Assembly (NCBI RefSeq): GCF_029601685.1
Contig: NZ_JARRIR010000016.1
Location: forward strand, 42,415-106,414
DNA: 64,000 bases
Source of the DNA: Metarhizobium sp017305935
GTDB lineage: Bacteria; Pseudomonadota; Alphaproteobacteria; Rhizobiales; Rhizobiaceae
Direction of reading: 5' to 3'
Shown here: piece after piece, positions 8,356 to 16,743 of the stretch
Position numbering within the stretch: position 1 is the first letter of the stretch
How the letters are laid out: each line of letters starts with the position of its first letter
The notes under the pieces: model-generated
Told to the model about the DNA's origin: nothing
The model's database searches: none
The model's input: the letters and a program-made list of their open reading frames with translations, nothing else
Program-made: the position numbers and the translations under genes

Positions 8356-9378
8356 ATGAAGCTTGCAACCCTGAAGGACTCCACACGGGACGGTCGCCTG
8401 GTCGTCGTCTCCCGTGACCTGACGCTTTATTCCGAAGTCGGCCATATCGCCCGCACGCTGCAGGCAGCGCTCGACGATTGGGAGCATGTCGGCCCGCGCC
8501 TGGCGCTGATCGCCGAGGGCATCGAGACCGGCGGCCAGCCGACGCGGCGCTTCCACGAGCATGACGCCGCCTCGCCGCTGCCGCGCGCCTATCAATGGGC
8601 TGATGGGTCAGCCTATGTGAACCACGTCGAACTGGTGCGCAAGGCGCGCAATGCCGAGATGCCCGAGAGCTTCTGGACCGATCCGCTGATGTATCAGGGC
8701 GGCTCCGATGCCTTTCTCGGTCCGCGCGATGCGATCATCGTCGCCGACGAGGCCTATGGCATCGATCTCGAAGGCGAAGTCGCCGTCATCACCGGCGACG
8801 TGCCGATGGGCTGCGACGTCGAGACGGCGCGCAAGGCCATCCGGCTGGTGATGCTGGTCAACGACGTGTCGCTGCGCGGCCTCATCCCCGACGAACTGGC
8901 CAAGGGTTTCGGGTTCTTCCAGTCGAAACCGGCCTCCGCCTTCTCGCCGGTGGCGGTGACGCCGGAAGAGCTGGGCGACGCCTGGGATGGCGGCAAGCTG
9001 CACCTGCCGCTGCTGGTCTCGATCAACGGCAAGGCCTTCGGCAAGGCCAATGCCGGCGTTGACATGACCTTCGATTTCGGCCAGCTCGTCGCCCATGCGG
9101 CGAAAACCCGGGCGCTGGCCGCCGGCACGATCATCGGCTCCGGCACGGTCTCGAACAAGCGTGACGGCGGCCCCGGCAAGCCGGTGTCGGAGGGCGGAGA
9201 CGGCTATTCCTGCATCGCCGAGATCCGCACCGTCGAAACCATCGAGAGGGGTGCTGCGAAAACCCCGTTCCTGAAGTTCGGCGACCAGGTGCGCATCGAG
9301 ATGAAGGACCGCGCCGGCCATTCGATCTTCGGCGCCATCGAGCAGAACGTCGCCGCGCCCGCTGTCGCGGAGGAATGA
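8356..9378 (+). CDS. fahA: Fumarylacetoacetate hydrolase
   Basis: Cleaves fumarylacetoacetate to fumarate and acetoacetate, the last step of the pathway. The 340-residue protein is of the bacterial FAH type, with an N-terminal domain and the metal-binding FAA-hydrolase core (YGIDLEGEVAVITGD and the later GSGTVSNKR loop). It is translationally coupled to maiA, whose ATG overlaps the fahA stop in an ATGA. Confidence 0.94.
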   Translation: MKLATLKDSTRDGRLVVVSRDLTLYSEVGHIARTLQAALDDWEHVGPRLALIAEGIETGGQPTRRFHEHDAASPLPRAYQWADGSAYVNHVELVRKARNAEMPESFWTDPLMYQGGSDAFLGPRDAIIVADEAYGIDLEGEVAVITGDVPMGCDVETARKAIRLVMLVNDVSLRGLIPDELAKGFGFFQSKPASAFSPVAVTPEELGDAWDGGKLHLPLLVSINGKAFGKANAGVDMTFDFGQLVAHAAKTRALAAGTIIGSGTVSNKRDGGPGKPVSEGGDGYSCIAEIRTVETIERGAAKTPFLKFGDQVRIEMKDRAGHSIFGAIEQNVAAPAVAEE

Positions 9379-10010
9379 TGGACCGGCCGCTGCTTTACGG
9401 TTACTGGCGGTCTTCGGCGAGCTACCGGGTGCGCATCGCGCTCGGGCTTGCCGGCATCGACCATGATCGGAGGGCAATCGACCTCACGGCCGGCGAGCAT
9501 CGCCGGCCGGATTACCTGGCGATCAACCCGCAAGGGCTGGTCCCGACGCTCGTCCTCGACGGCGCCGTGCTGACGCAATCGCTGGCAATCGTCGAATATC
9601 TGGCCGAGCGGCATCCCGATTGCGGGCTGCTGCCCGCCGATATCCTCGGGCGGCAGCGGGTGCGGGCGCTGAGTTATGCCGTCGCCATGGAAATCCACCC
9701 CGTCTGCAACATGCATGTCGCCGCCCATGTCGTGGAACTGACCGGCGATCCGCAAACGCGGGAAGACTGGATGCGGCATTTCATCGCCGATGGCCTGCGT
9801 AACCTGGAGGCGATGCTGGCATCGTCGGACGGCCCCTTCTGCCATGGCGACAGACCGGGTATGGCCGATCTCTGCCTTGTGCCGCAGGTCTACAATGCCC
9901 GCCGCTGGGGCGCCGATCTTACCGGCCTCGACCGTATCATCGACATCGACGCCCGCTGCACCGCACTGCCGGCCTTTGCAGACGCTCACCCGGACCGCGT
10001 CAAACCCTGA
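9375..10010 (+). CDS. maiA: Maleylacetoacetate isomerase (zeta-class glutathione transferase)
   Basis: Isomerises maleylacetoacetate to fumarylacetoacetate with glutathione. The 211-residue protein has the zeta-class N-terminal motif YWRSSASYRVRIAL and a C-terminal helical domain. ATG codons occur at 9375 (overlapping the fahA stop) and at 9378, the latter better spaced from AGGA. It closes the tyrosine operon. Confidence 0.94.
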   Translation: MMDRPLLYGYWRSSASYRVRIALGLAGIDHDRRAIDLTAGEHRRPDYLAINPQGLVPTLVLDGAVLTQSLAIVEYLAERHPDCGLLPADILGRQRVRALSYAVAMEIHPVCNMHVAAHVVELTGDPQTREDWMRHFIADGLRNLEAMLASSDGPFCHGDRPGMADLCLVPQVYNARRWGADLTGLDRIIDIDARCTALPAFADAHPDRVKP

Positions 10011-10060
10011 TCTTTTTCATTCTGTCACACTCCCGGGCGAGAATCTGCAATCGGAAATAA

Positions 10061-10091
10061 AAACGTTTATATTTTATCTTGAAAACGTTTT
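10061..10091. promoter_or_regulatory. Tandem LacI-type operators
   Basis: AAACGTTT (10061-10068) and AAAACGTTTT (10082-10091) are CG-centred palindromes of the LacI-family half-site type. Their centres are 22 bp apart, two helical turns, and they precede the binding-protein gene at 10173. The LacI-family regulator at 13521 in the same gene set is the obvious candidate to bind here (inference). Confidence 0.62.
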
Positions 10092-10172
10092 TATTGGCTG
10101 ATACCTCTTTTATAAGATCAGGCGACTTCGGGAGGAAGCCGGCTTGCATTCGCCATGCAGAGGAGGAGAAGC

Positions 10173-10919
10173 ATGAAAAAACTCATCGTCACGCTCGCGC
10201 TTTCGGCGCTGATGTCCAGCGCGGCCTATGCGGCCGATCTCGGCGGCAAGCTGCTCAAGGTCGGCTCCGACACGACCTCGCCGCCGATGGAAAGCGTCGA
10301 TACCGCCACCGGCCAGATCGTCGGCTTCGATGTCGACGTCGTCAACGCCGTCTGCGCCAAGATCAACTGCCAGGCCGAATTCGTCACCACCGGCTGGGAC
10401 GGTATTTTTGCCGCGCTCGACCAGGGCAGCTTCGATCTTGTCGCCTCCGGCGTCTCGATCACCGACGAGCGCAAGAAGGCGATGGATTTCTCCGATCCCT
10501 ACATCGTCAACAGCCAGGCCGTGCTGATGCGCGCCGCCGATCAGGGCGTTTCGCTTGCCGATTTCAAGGCGCATGGCAAGAAACTCTCGGCCCAGGCCAA
10601 CACCACCGATGCGCAGGTCGCCGAAAAGGTGGTCGGCAAGGAAAACGTCGTCGCCTATGACAGCTTCAGCGCCGCGATCATCGCGCTGAAGAACAAGGAC
10701 GTCGACGGCGTCGTCATCAACGGCGCCAATGCCGCCGCCTATGAGCGCGAATTCGCCGGCGAACTGGTGGTGGCGATCAAGGATCTGGAATCCGACCCGC
10801 TCGGCCTCGTCTTCCGCAAGGGCGACGAAAACGTCGCCGCCTTCAACGAAGGCCTGAAGGCGATCAAGGACGACGGCACGATGGCCAAGCTGGTCGATAA
10901 GTATTGGGGCCTGAAGTAA
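10173..10919 (+). CDS. Polar-amino-acid-type ABC substrate-binding protein
   Basis: A 248-residue periplasmic binding protein of the HisJ/GlnH family (SBP family 3). The signal peptide (MKKLIVTLALSALMSSAAYA, cleavage before ADLGG) is clear. The conserved ligand-domain stretches FDVDVVNAVCAK and SFDLVASGVSITDERKKAMD are present. ATG 10173 follows AGGAGGAG; an upstream ATG at 10155 lies before that ribosome site and is rejected. It heads a set with an unusual permease, an SDR, a LacI regulator and a GH42 galactosidase. No ATPase gene is adjacent. Confidence 0.9.
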   Translation: MKKLIVTLALSALMSSAAYAADLGGKLLKVGSDTTSPPMESVDTATGQIVGFDVDVVNAVCAKINCQAEFVTTGWDGIFAALDQGSFDLVASGVSITDERKKAMDFSDPYIVNSQAVLMRAADQGVSLADFKAHGKKLSAQANTTDAQVAEKVVGKENVVAYDSFSAAIIALKNKDVDGVVINGANAAAYEREFAGELVVAIKDLESDPLGLVFRKGDENVAAFNEGLKAIKDDGTMAKLVDKYWGLK

Positions 10920-10967
10920 GCCTGCTCGGTAGGGCCACTGCATAAGGATGAGGCCGTCGCCGCGAAA

Positions 10968-11096
10968 CCCCTTCTCCCCTCGGGGAGAAGGTCGCGGCAG
11001 CGGGATGAGGGGGATGCCGCAGGCAAGAAAACCCCTTCGTTTCGCTCACCCTCTCATCCGGCCCTTCGGGCCACCTTCTCCCCGAGGGGAGAAGGG
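10968..11096. repeat. RIME-like palindromic intergenic element
   Basis: A 23-bp arm at 10969-10991 (core CTTCTCCCCTCGGGGAGAAG) recurs as its exact reverse complement at 11074-11096, enclosing about 80 bp that contain a further small hairpin (GGCCCTTCGGGCC). Each arm is itself nearly self-complementary. This matches the style of the RIME mosaic elements common between genes in Rhizobiaceae, and it explains most of the gap 10920-11201. Confidence 0.8.
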
Positions 11097-11201
11097 AGCG
11101 GCGGAAGCGGCCTGCCCCAAGGCACCTGCCTACCCTTTTCTCCGAGTGTTGCCCTTTGTGCTTCCCTCGATTGATCTCCCAAAATATTCCCGGAGGGATG
11201 G

Positions 11202-12857
11202 ATGTCGTTTTTGAGAAGCGTGCGTCCCAGCAATCTGATTCTCCTGACCGCGCTGCCCTTTATCGTCTATCTCTTCGCATCCTCGGGCGATTACCAGCGC
11301 TCGCTGAAGGCGATCCTCGGCGTCGAAAACGGCTCCTCGGCCTTCGTGCCCGGCTTTCTGCTGATGCTCGTCGCCTTTACCGCCGGCTTTGCCGTGCCGA
11401 CCTTTGCCAGCGCCAAGGGTCGCAAGCCGCATTGGCTGCCGGTCGCAGCCGTGGTGAATATCCTCGGCGCCCTTGCCCTGCTGTGGAAGGAACTCGTCCA
11501 TCCCTTTGTCGCCTCGGTGCTTGCCAATGGCGTCGATGCGTTCAAGTCGGATCTGATCGTCAAGGGCGTCACCCCGCGCCAGTTGACCGAAGCAGCCGAC
11601 CTGATGCTGCGCGGCGTCGAAGGCTGGCTGTTTCCCGCCTATCTGGTGCTCAGCCTTGTCGGCCTCGCGCTGTTCTTCGCCGGCCGTCCAGCCGAGGGCG
11701 AGGATGCCGGGCCGTTGCGCCGCGCCGGCCGCTGGATTCTCGGCGGCATCAATGGCGTCGGGCTGGTCTTCGTCCTGTTCTTCGCCCATCTCGCCTTCGC
11801 CTCCGGCGTCGCGACCACGGTGCGCGCGGCCATTGCCGCCTATCTGCTGGCGGCGGCGCTCGGCCTCGTCTGGGTCGGGTTGCTGCAACTGCGCGCCAGC
11901 ACCCGCACGACCAGCTATTTCGCCGCCGCAACGCTGCTGCTGGCGCTTGCCGCCGGCTGGTTCCTGATGCAGCCGAAGGATACCTATGTGCTGGCCGGGA
12001 CGCTGCAAGGCAAGATCGGCATCGTCACCAACACCCCGGCCAGCTTCGTCAGCGGCGTGCGTTTCGGCCAATACGAGGGCGCGCCGGAAACGGAAACGCC
12101 GGTGCGCACCTTCGTCGGGCCGACCGAGGCGCTGGCCTCGATCGCCAGGAACGAGGGCGTCAGCGGCGCGCTGCTGCCCGCCGCCTCTGCCCCGGCCGAC
12201 ATGCCGGTGCTCTGGAAGGTCGAGGCGCTGAACGACCGCGACCGCGCCGCCGGCATTACCGTCGCCGTGCTCGCCATCGTGCTCGGGTTGTTGACCTTCG
12301 GCGGTTTCCTGCATTATCGCCATCCGCTGGCCGTGGGCTCGGAGCTGGTGGTCGATACGATCCGCGGCATCCCCATGCTGGTGATCGTCCTTTATGTCGG
12401 CCTGCCGCTTAGCGGCGCGTTGAAGGACGCGACGCAGGGCGTGCTCGATCCGCCGAACATCATGCGCGGCATCGTCGCCATGGCGCTCGCCTATTCGGCC
12501 TATCTGGCGGAAATCTTCCGCTCCGGCATCAATGCCATCCCGGTCGGCCAGATCGAGGCGGCCAAGAGCATCGGCCTCAACCGCTGGCAGACCGCCCGGC
12601 TGGTTATCCTGCCGCAGGCCTTCCGCATCGTCATTCCGCCGCTCGGCAACGAGCTGATCGCCATCCTCAAGGACACCTCGCTGCTGTCGATCCTGTCGAT
12701 CCGCGACATCACCCAGCGGATGCGCGAATTCCAGTCGGCCAGCTTCCTGCCGTTTGCGCCCTATAATTCGGCGGCGATCTTCTACATCTTCCTGACGCTG
12801 GCGGCGGCGAGCCTCGTCAACATGGTCGAGCGCAGATATGACGTCAAACACCGCTGA
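11202..12857 (+). CDS. Amino-acid-type ABC permease with large N-terminal extension
   Basis: The C-terminal 200 or so residues (from about 355) are a standard amino-acid ABC permease: DTIRGIPMLVIVLY, the EAA loop (AAKSIGLNRWQTARLVILPQ) and IKD-like ILKDTSLLSI. Family members are usually 220-250 residues; this one has 551. The additional 350 residues hold about seven predicted membrane segments and, near residues 265-340, a soluble stretch (GKIGIVTNTPASFVSG to ALLPAASAPADM) that looks like part of a periplasmic binding-protein lobe. ATG 11202 follows GGAGGG. Its 3' end overlaps the SDR gene by 20 bp. Confidence 0.85.
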   Translation: MSFLRSVRPSNLILLTALPFIVYLFASSGDYQRSLKAILGVENGSSAFVPGFLLMLVAFTAGFAVPTFASAKGRKPHWLPVAAVVNILGALALLWKELVHPFVASVLANGVDAFKSDLIVKGVTPRQLTEAADLMLRGVEGWLFPAYLVLSLVGLALFFAGRPAEGEDAGPLRRAGRWILGGINGVGLVFVLFFAHLAFASGVATTVRAAIAAYLLAAALGLVWVGLLQLRASTRTTSYFAAATLLLALAAGWFLMQPKDTYVLAGTLQGKIGIVTNTPASFVSGVRFGQYEGAPETETPVRTFVGPTEALASIARNEGVSGALLPAASAPADMPVLWKVEALNDRDRAAGITVAVLAIVLGLLTFGGFLHYRHPLAVGSELVVDTIRGIPMLVIVLYVGLPLSGALKDATQGVLDPPNIMRGIVAMALAYSAYLAEIFRSGINAIPVGQIEAAKSIGLNRWQTARLVILPQAFRIVIPPLGNELIAILKDTSLLSILSIRDITQRMREFQSASFLPFAPYNSAAIFYIFLTLAAASLVNMVERRYDVKHR

Positions 12858-13524
12858 AACCGTGCTGATCACCGGGGCCGGGCGCGGCCTCGGCAAGGCG
12901 CTCGCAGCGCTTTATGCCGCCAAAGGCTGGCAGGTGCTCTGCGCGCTGCGCGATCCCACCCACCATGATGGGCCGGGCGAAGCTGTGCTGCTCGATGTCG
13001 CCGACCCCGCCTCCATCGCGGCGCTCGGCGAAAACCTGCAAGGCGTCGCCATCGACCTCGTCATTAACAATGCCGGCATTCGCGGCGATACCGGCGGGCT
13101 TTCGACACTGGAACCGGAGAATTTTTCCGAGGTGATGACCGTCAATGCGCTGGCGCCGCTGCTGATAGCCCGTGCCCTGCACGGCAATCTGCTGGCCGGA
13201 AAAGCGCGCATTCTCGCCAATATCTCTAGCCGCGCCGGCTCGCTCGCGGAAGGCATCATCGACGACGATGACGGCGATTATGCCTACCGCTGCTCCAAGG
13301 CGGCGCTGAACATGGCGACGGTGCTGCTGGCGCGGGATTTCCGCCGCGACGGCATCGCCGTCCTGTCGCTGCATCCCGGCTGGGTGCGCACCGACATGGG
13401 CGGCGACGAAGCGGTGGTGACGGTGGAAGACAGCGCCGCCGGCATCAAACGCATTCTCGACGGCGCAAGCCTGGCTGACAGCGGCAGTTTCCACGCCTAT
13501 GACGGGCAACGGGTAGCGTGGTGA
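12838..13524 (+). CDS. Short-chain dehydrogenase/reductase
   Basis: A 228-residue NAD(P)-dependent oxidoreductase of the classical SDR family. The cofactor motif TGAGRGLG, the NNAG motif and the catalytic YRCSK (Y-x3-K) are all visible. It overlaps the permease gene and is coupled to the LacI gene by a GTGA overlap, so it belongs to the same transcript. The substrate is unknown; a sugar or polyol derivative would fit the neighbouring galactosidase. Confidence 0.88.
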   Translation: MTSNTAETVLITGAGRGLGKALAALYAAKGWQVLCALRDPTHHDGPGEAVLLDVADPASIAALGENLQGVAIDLVINNAGIRGDTGGLSTLEPENFSEVMTVNALAPLLIARALHGNLLAGKARILANISSRAGSLAEGIIDDDDGDYAYRCSKAALNMATVLLARDFRRDGIAVLSLHPGWVRTDMGGDEAVVTVEDSAAGIKRILDGASLADSGSFHAYDGQRVAW

Positions 13525-14567
13525 GCGAGCAGATGCAGAGACCGACGATCAAGACCATCGCGCAGGAGACCGGGCTTTCCATCGCCACCGTCTCCAAGGC
13601 GCTGAACAACTCGCCGCAGGTGCGCCCGGAAACGCGCAGCCTCGTGCTGGCGGCGGCCGAACGCATCGGGTATGAACTCAACATGCATGGCGTGCAGTTG
13701 CGCACCGGCAAGACCTATCAGGTGGCGGCGATCATGCCCGCCCCCGGCCCGCGGCAGAACGAATGGGAAGGCGTCGAATACGCCCAGCTTCTCAGCGGCA
13801 TTACCTGGGCGCTGGAAGACAGCCCCTACCGCGTCTCGCTCTATGCCGTGCGCAATTTCGAGGAGAGCCTCGCCACGATCAAGCAGATCGTCACGCTGAA
13901 GAAGGCGGACGGCATCATCTTTTCCGGCACGCGCGCCGACGATCCGCGCATCCGGCTGATGCAGGAGGCGGATTTTCCCTTCGTCACCTATGGCACGACG
14001 ATCCACAATGCCCCCCACGCCTTCGTCGATGCCGATAACGAGCAGATGATCCGTGTCTCCATGGCTCGTCTCGTGGCGCGCGGCCATCGCCGCATCGCGC
14101 TTCTCAATCCGATGGCCGATCTCAGCTATGCCATCACCCGGCTGGATGCCTATCGCATGGCGCTGGAAGTGGCGGGACTGAACTTCGATCCGGTGCTGAT
14201 CGCCCATGGCCACCTGACGCCGGCCTTCGGCCGCGAAAGCGTGCTTGCCATGTCGGCGCTTGCCGATCCGCCGACCGCCTATATCTGCGCCAATGAAGCG
14301 GCAGCGTTAGGCGCCATGTCCGGCTTTCATGCGCGCGGGCTGGTGCATGGCCGCGATGCGGTCATCAATGCGACAGACGATCTGAATGTCAGCCAGTATT
14401 TCGTGCCGCCGATCACCACTTTCTTCCTGCCGATCGGCGAGCCGAGCAGCCTGCTCGGCACCACCATCCTGCGGCGCATGGAGGGCGAGCCGCCCGAGGC
14501 ACTGCAAACCCTGTTGATGCCCGACCTGATCGAGCGTTGCGACGATCGGCTGGTGCCGGATCGATGA
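13521..14567 (+). CDS. LacI-family transcriptional regulator
   Basis: About 348 residues. The N-terminal LacI helix-turn-helix (TIKTIAQETGLSIATVSKAL) with hinge helix is followed by a sugar-binding-protein-like effector domain. Possible starts are GTG 13518, GTG 13521 (4-bp overlap with the SDR stop) and ATG 13533, which would place TIKTIA closest to the N-terminus; the choice is uncertain. It likely represses the operon through the two AACGTT palindromes at 10061-10091 and responds to a sugar released by or fed to the GH42 enzyme. Confidence 0.92.
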   Translation: MSEQMQRPTIKTIAQETGLSIATVSKALNNSPQVRPETRSLVLAAAERIGYELNMHGVQLRTGKTYQVAAIMPAPGPRQNEWEGVEYAQLLSGITWALEDSPYRVSLYAVRNFEESLATIKQIVTLKKADGIIFSGTRADDPRIRLMQEADFPFVTYGTTIHNAPHAFVDADNEQMIRVSMARLVARGHRRIALLNPMADLSYAITRLDAYRMALEVAGLNFDPVLIAHGHLTPAFGRESVLAMSALADPPTAYICANEAAALGAMSGFHARGLVHGRDAVINATDDLNVSQYFVPPITTFFLPIGEPSSLLGTTILRRMEGEPPEALQTLLMPDLIERCDDRLVPDR

Positions 14568-14592
14568 AATTCAGACAAAACAAAGGAATGCC

Positions 14593-16593
14593 ATGACTGC
14601 CCCGATCCCCTTTCAGCCCGACACAACGCAAAGCGACCGGCTGGAACTCGGCGTCTGCTATTACCCGGAGCAATGGCCGCGCGAAAAATGGGAAGACGAT
14701 GCCCGCCGCATGAAAGAGTTGGGCCTCGCCTGGGTGCGCATCGGCGAATTCGCCTGGGCGCATATGGAGCCGCGTCCGGGCGAGCTTCGCTGGGAATGGC
14801 TGGACGAGGCCATCGACGTGCTCGGCCGCGCCGGGCTGAAAGTCATTTTGGGCACGCCGACCGCCGCGCCGCCGAAATGGCTGGTCGACCTATATCCCGA
14901 TATCCTGCCGGTCGGCGAAAACGGCATAGTGCGCAAATTCGGCGCTCGCCGGCACTATTGCTTTTCCAGCCGCAGTTACGCCCGCGAAGCCGCCCGCATC
15001 GTCGAGGCGATGGCGGCGCGTTACGGCGCGCATCCCTTTGTGCATGCCTGGCAGACCGACAACGAATATGGCGACCACGATACCATCTACAGCTATTCGA
15101 ATGAGGCCGAGCGCGCCTTCCGCCTGTGGCTCGCCGAGCGTTACGGCTCCATCGAGGCATTGAATACCGCGTGGGGCACGAATTTTTGGTCGATGCGCTA
15201 CGGCACGTTCGACGAGATCGATTTGCCGAACAATCTCGTCGAGGAGCCGAGCCCGACGCATCTGGTCGATTTCATCCGCTTCTCCTCCGACCAGGTGAAA
15301 AACTTCAACCGCACGCAGGTCGATATCCTGCGCTGCCATGCGCCCGGCCGGCCGGTGACCCATAATTTCATGGCCAACAACTTCGATTTCGACCATTACG
15401 AGGTCGGCGAAGACATCGATATCGCCTCCTGGGACGTCTATCCCATGGGCGGGCTGATCAACGGCCGGCTGTCGGAGGCGGACAAGGAGCGCTATCTGCG
15501 CACCGGCGACCCCGACCAGACGGCCTTTTACCATGATCTCTACCGCGCCGTCGGGCGCGGCCGGGTGTGGGTGATGGAACAGCAGCCGGGGCCGGTCAAC
15601 TGGGCCTCCCACAACCAGGCGCCGGCCGATGGCATGGTGCGGCTGTGGACCTGGCTCGCCTATTCCCATGGCGTCGACATGGTCTCCTATTTCCGCTGGC
15701 GGCAGATCCATTCTGCGCAGGAGCAGTTCCACGCCGCCCTGCTGCTGCCGAATGGCGAGCCGGATCAGGGCCATCTCGAAGTGGCGCAGGTGATCGCCGA
15801 AGTCGACCGCCTGCCGAAGGGCGAGCGCCGCGAGGCGGCCAAGGTGGCGCTGGTGGTCGACTATCCCTCGCGCTGGGCAAGCCGCGCTCTGCCGCAAGGC
15901 CGCAGCTACCAGGCGACCGCCATCGCGCTCGACTGGTATGCCGCCCTGTCGCGCCTTGGCGTCGATGTCGACATCGTCGGTCAGCATTCCGATCTCGACG
16001 CCTACGCGCTGGTGCTGGCCCCCGACCTGCTGATCGCCGACGCCGCCTTCGTCGCCAAGCTGAAGCGGAGCAAGGCAAAGGCCCTGTTCGGCCCGCGTAG
16101 CGGCAGCAAGACGGTGGAGATGCATATTCCTGCCGATTTGCCGCCCGGCCCACTGGCGGACCTCATCGACCTCAAGGTGACACGGGTGGAATCCCTGCCC
16201 GAATTCCACAGCGAAACCGTACTTTACGGTAACGAGATGCACGCCTCCCGCGTTTGGCGCGAAACCATCCGCAGTCCGGAAACGGTGCTCGCCCGCTTCT
16301 CCGGCGATTACCGCGACGGCGCGCCGGCGCTGGTCGGCAATGACAAGGCGCGTTATCTCGCCGCCGGCGCGCAAGGCGATTTCCTGATGAAGGTGATCGG
16401 CGATGCGCTCGACTGGGCCGGCGTCGCGCGCCTGCCCGATCTCGGCGACCTGCGCCTCGCCCGTCGCGGCGCGCTGCGCTTCGCCTTCAACTACGGCAAA
16501 GGCCCGGCCGAAGTGCCGGCTGGGCCCGATGCTGTCTTCCATGTCGGCGGGCGCATGCTGGCGCCGGTCGATGTCGCCGTCTGGACGGAATAA
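14593..16593 (+). CDS. Beta-galactosidase, glycoside hydrolase family 42
   Basis: The 666-residue enzyme has the GH42 TIM-barrel, trimerisation and C-terminal domains. Acid/base E158 lies in WQTDNEYGDH and nucleophile E329 in VWVMEQQPGPVNWA, both typical of the family. No signal peptide is seen, so it acts in the cytoplasm on imported galactosides. ATG 14593 follows AAAGGA. It is 25 nt downstream of the LacI gene and is probably its target. Confidence 0.94.
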   Translation: MTAPIPFQPDTTQSDRLELGVCYYPEQWPREKWEDDARRMKELGLAWVRIGEFAWAHMEPRPGELRWEWLDEAIDVLGRAGLKVILGTPTAAPPKWLVDLYPDILPVGENGIVRKFGARRHYCFSSRSYAREAARIVEAMAARYGAHPFVHAWQTDNEYGDHDTIYSYSNEAERAFRLWLAERYGSIEALNTAWGTNFWSMRYGTFDEIDLPNNLVEEPSPTHLVDFIRFSSDQVKNFNRTQVDILRCHAPGRPVTHNFMANNFDFDHYEVGEDIDIASWDVYPMGGLINGRLSEADKERYLRTGDPDQTAFYHDLYRAVGRGRVWVMEQQPGPVNWASHNQAPADGMVRLWTWLAYSHGVDMVSYFRWRQIHSAQEQFHAALLLPNGEPDQGHLEVAQVIAEVDRLPKGERREAAKVALVVDYPSRWASRALPQGRSYQATAIALDWYAALSRLGVDVDIVGQHSDLDAYALVLAPDLLIADAAFVAKLKRSKAKALFGPRSGSKTVEMHIPADLPPGPLADLIDLKVTRVESLPEFHSETVLYGNEMHASRVWRETIRSPETVLARFSGDYRDGAPALVGNDKARYLAAGAQGDFLMKVIGDALDWAGVARLPDLGDLRLARRGALRFAFNYGKGPAEVPAGPDAVFHVGGRMLAPVDVAVWTE

Positions 16594-16625
16594 GTCAGAC
16601 GCCGACAAGGCCCAATACCCTCTCT

Positions 16626-16717
16626 TTCGTCATGCTCGGGCTCGTCCCAAGCATCTGCCGGCGCATCCAAAAAATTCAACGTTTGTAGATGCTCGGCACA
16701 AGGCCGAGCATGACGAA
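16626..16717. repeat. Palindromic intergenic repeat after the galactosidase gene
   Basis: TTCGTCATGCTCGG (16626-16639) and CCGAGCATGACGAA (16704-16717) are perfect 14-bp inverted arms around 64 bp with partial internal repeats (AAGCATCTGC, AGATGCTCGGC). The element sits between convergent genes and could act as a terminator structure or be a dispersed rhizobial repeat. Confidence 0.65.
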
Positions 16718-16743
16718 GAGTATGTGGGCCAGTTTGTCTTCAA

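Noticed and set aside
11130..12896. 588-codon minus-strand open frame
   Set aside because: Antisense to the enlarged permease gene; composition is dominated by Arg, Gln, His and Asp, with no family features.
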